From NCBI GenBank assembly GCA_964612515.1, contig CAZTCX010000001.1, positions 1 to 64,000 on the forward strand: DNA of 64,000 nucleotides, in the 5' to 3' direction. This stretch comes from SABY01 sp964612515. GTDB lineage: Bacteria; Bacteroidota; Bacteroidia; Bacteroidales; 4484-276. The notes below the pieces were generated by a model. That model was given only the letters and a program-made list of their open reading frames with translations, was not told the DNA's origin and ran no database searches. Below, piece by piece: positions 63,761 to 64,000 of the stretch. Position 1 is the stretch's first letter. Every line of letters begins with the position of its first letter. The translations under genes and the position numbers were made by a program.

Positions 63761-64000
63761 ATGAAAAAGAAGTTTCTCTCTAACCTTATTCTGTTGATGG
63801 TGCTCAATCTGATGGTGAAGCCATTCTGGTTGCTGGGCATCGACCGTACGGTACAAAACGTTGTGGGTGCCGCGGATTATGGCTTTTACTACGTCATCTT
63901 CAACTTCTCCTTCCTTTTCAATATCCTGCTCGACTTTGGCATTACCAACTACAACAACCGCAACATAGCGCAACATAGCCATTTGCTCAACAAGCATTTT
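63761..64000 (+). CDS. polysaccharide flippase (Wzx-like), 5' part
   Basis: The ATG at 63761 opens a frame that runs off the window: 80 codons. It begins MKKKFLSNLILLMVLNLMVKP and has FGFYYVIFNF-like membrane segments (DYGFYYVIFNFSFLFNILLDFG). The NLxVKPxWxLGIDRTVQN segment is typical of oligosaccharide flippases in the MATE/MVF family of this phylum. It exports lipid-linked sugar repeat units. It diverges from the glycosyltransferase, so a surface-glycan locus continues to the right. Confidence 0.8.
   Translation, partial: MKKKFLSNLILLMVLNLMVKPFWLLGIDRTVQNVVGAADYGFYYVIFNFSFLFNILLDFGITNYNNRNIAQHSHLLNKHF

Overview
The window is a draft scaffold from a member of the Bacteroidota. The evidence is type IX secretion (T9SS) sorting domains, PorQ, a PorP/SprF-like protein beside a giant repeat adhesin, the bamD - rpoZ-like - coaBC - DUF4835 - recN gene order, and repeated TAnnTTTG promoter boxes (often TTACTTTTGC) just upstream of genes. 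Three runs of N (38256-38285, 45594-45693, 58155-58164) are assembly gaps and each falls in or at a gene. I cannot name the genus.

Region 1 (1 to about 11.6 kb) is a plus-strand contractile-tail gene cluster: tail of an upstream gene, tail assembly chaperone, tape measure, DUF6046 protein, hub, spike, a small baseplate protein, J-like and I-like baseplate proteins, LysM protein and fibres, closed by a strong terminator at 11578. No capsid, terminase, portal, lysis or integrase gene is visible, so prophage, tailocin and injection system cannot be told apart here. Two things stand out. The chaperone gene ends in what looks like a complete programmed -1 frameshift signal: AAGGAGG, then A AAA AAG, then an 11-bp perfect stem 5 nt downstream. 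And a secreted protein of the 7(1) septoil knot (DUF6150) type is encoded on the opposite strand between two tail genes.

Region 2 (11.6-30.3 kb) holds ordinary chromosomal genes: a secreted T9SS substrate, an RND efflux tripartite operon followed by a LytTR/LytS-type two-component pair, a GroES-like protein, a metal-chelate (vitamin B12/haem/siderophore type) ABC importer with a lipoprotein amidohydrolase, two secreted thioredoxin-fold proteins, PorQ, and an OsmC protein.

Region 3 (30.5-36.4 kb) is a tyrosine/homogentisate degradation run (hmgA, hppD, fahA, flavin reductase) whose last gene, translationally coupled, is a lycopene-cyclase-type flavoprotein.

Region 4 (36.4-45.4 kb) has a chagasin-like inhibitor, a membrane protein, an alpha-oxoamine synthase split by a gap, then the housekeeping run bamD, omega-like, coaBC, DUF4835, recN and fabI.

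Region 5 (45.5-61.4 kb) is one giant surface-protein gene of at least 4.6 thousand codons, built of several repeat types including an about 3-kb duplicated super-module, ending in PKD domains and a T9SS type B sorting domain. It is followed by its likely PorP/SprF partner and a DUF4468-like protein.

Region 6 (61.4-64 kb) has a DUF3887/DUF5652-like protein and a glycosyltransferase on the minus strand, a block of tandem and dispersed repeats, and the start of a flippase gene, the edge of a surface-glycan locus.
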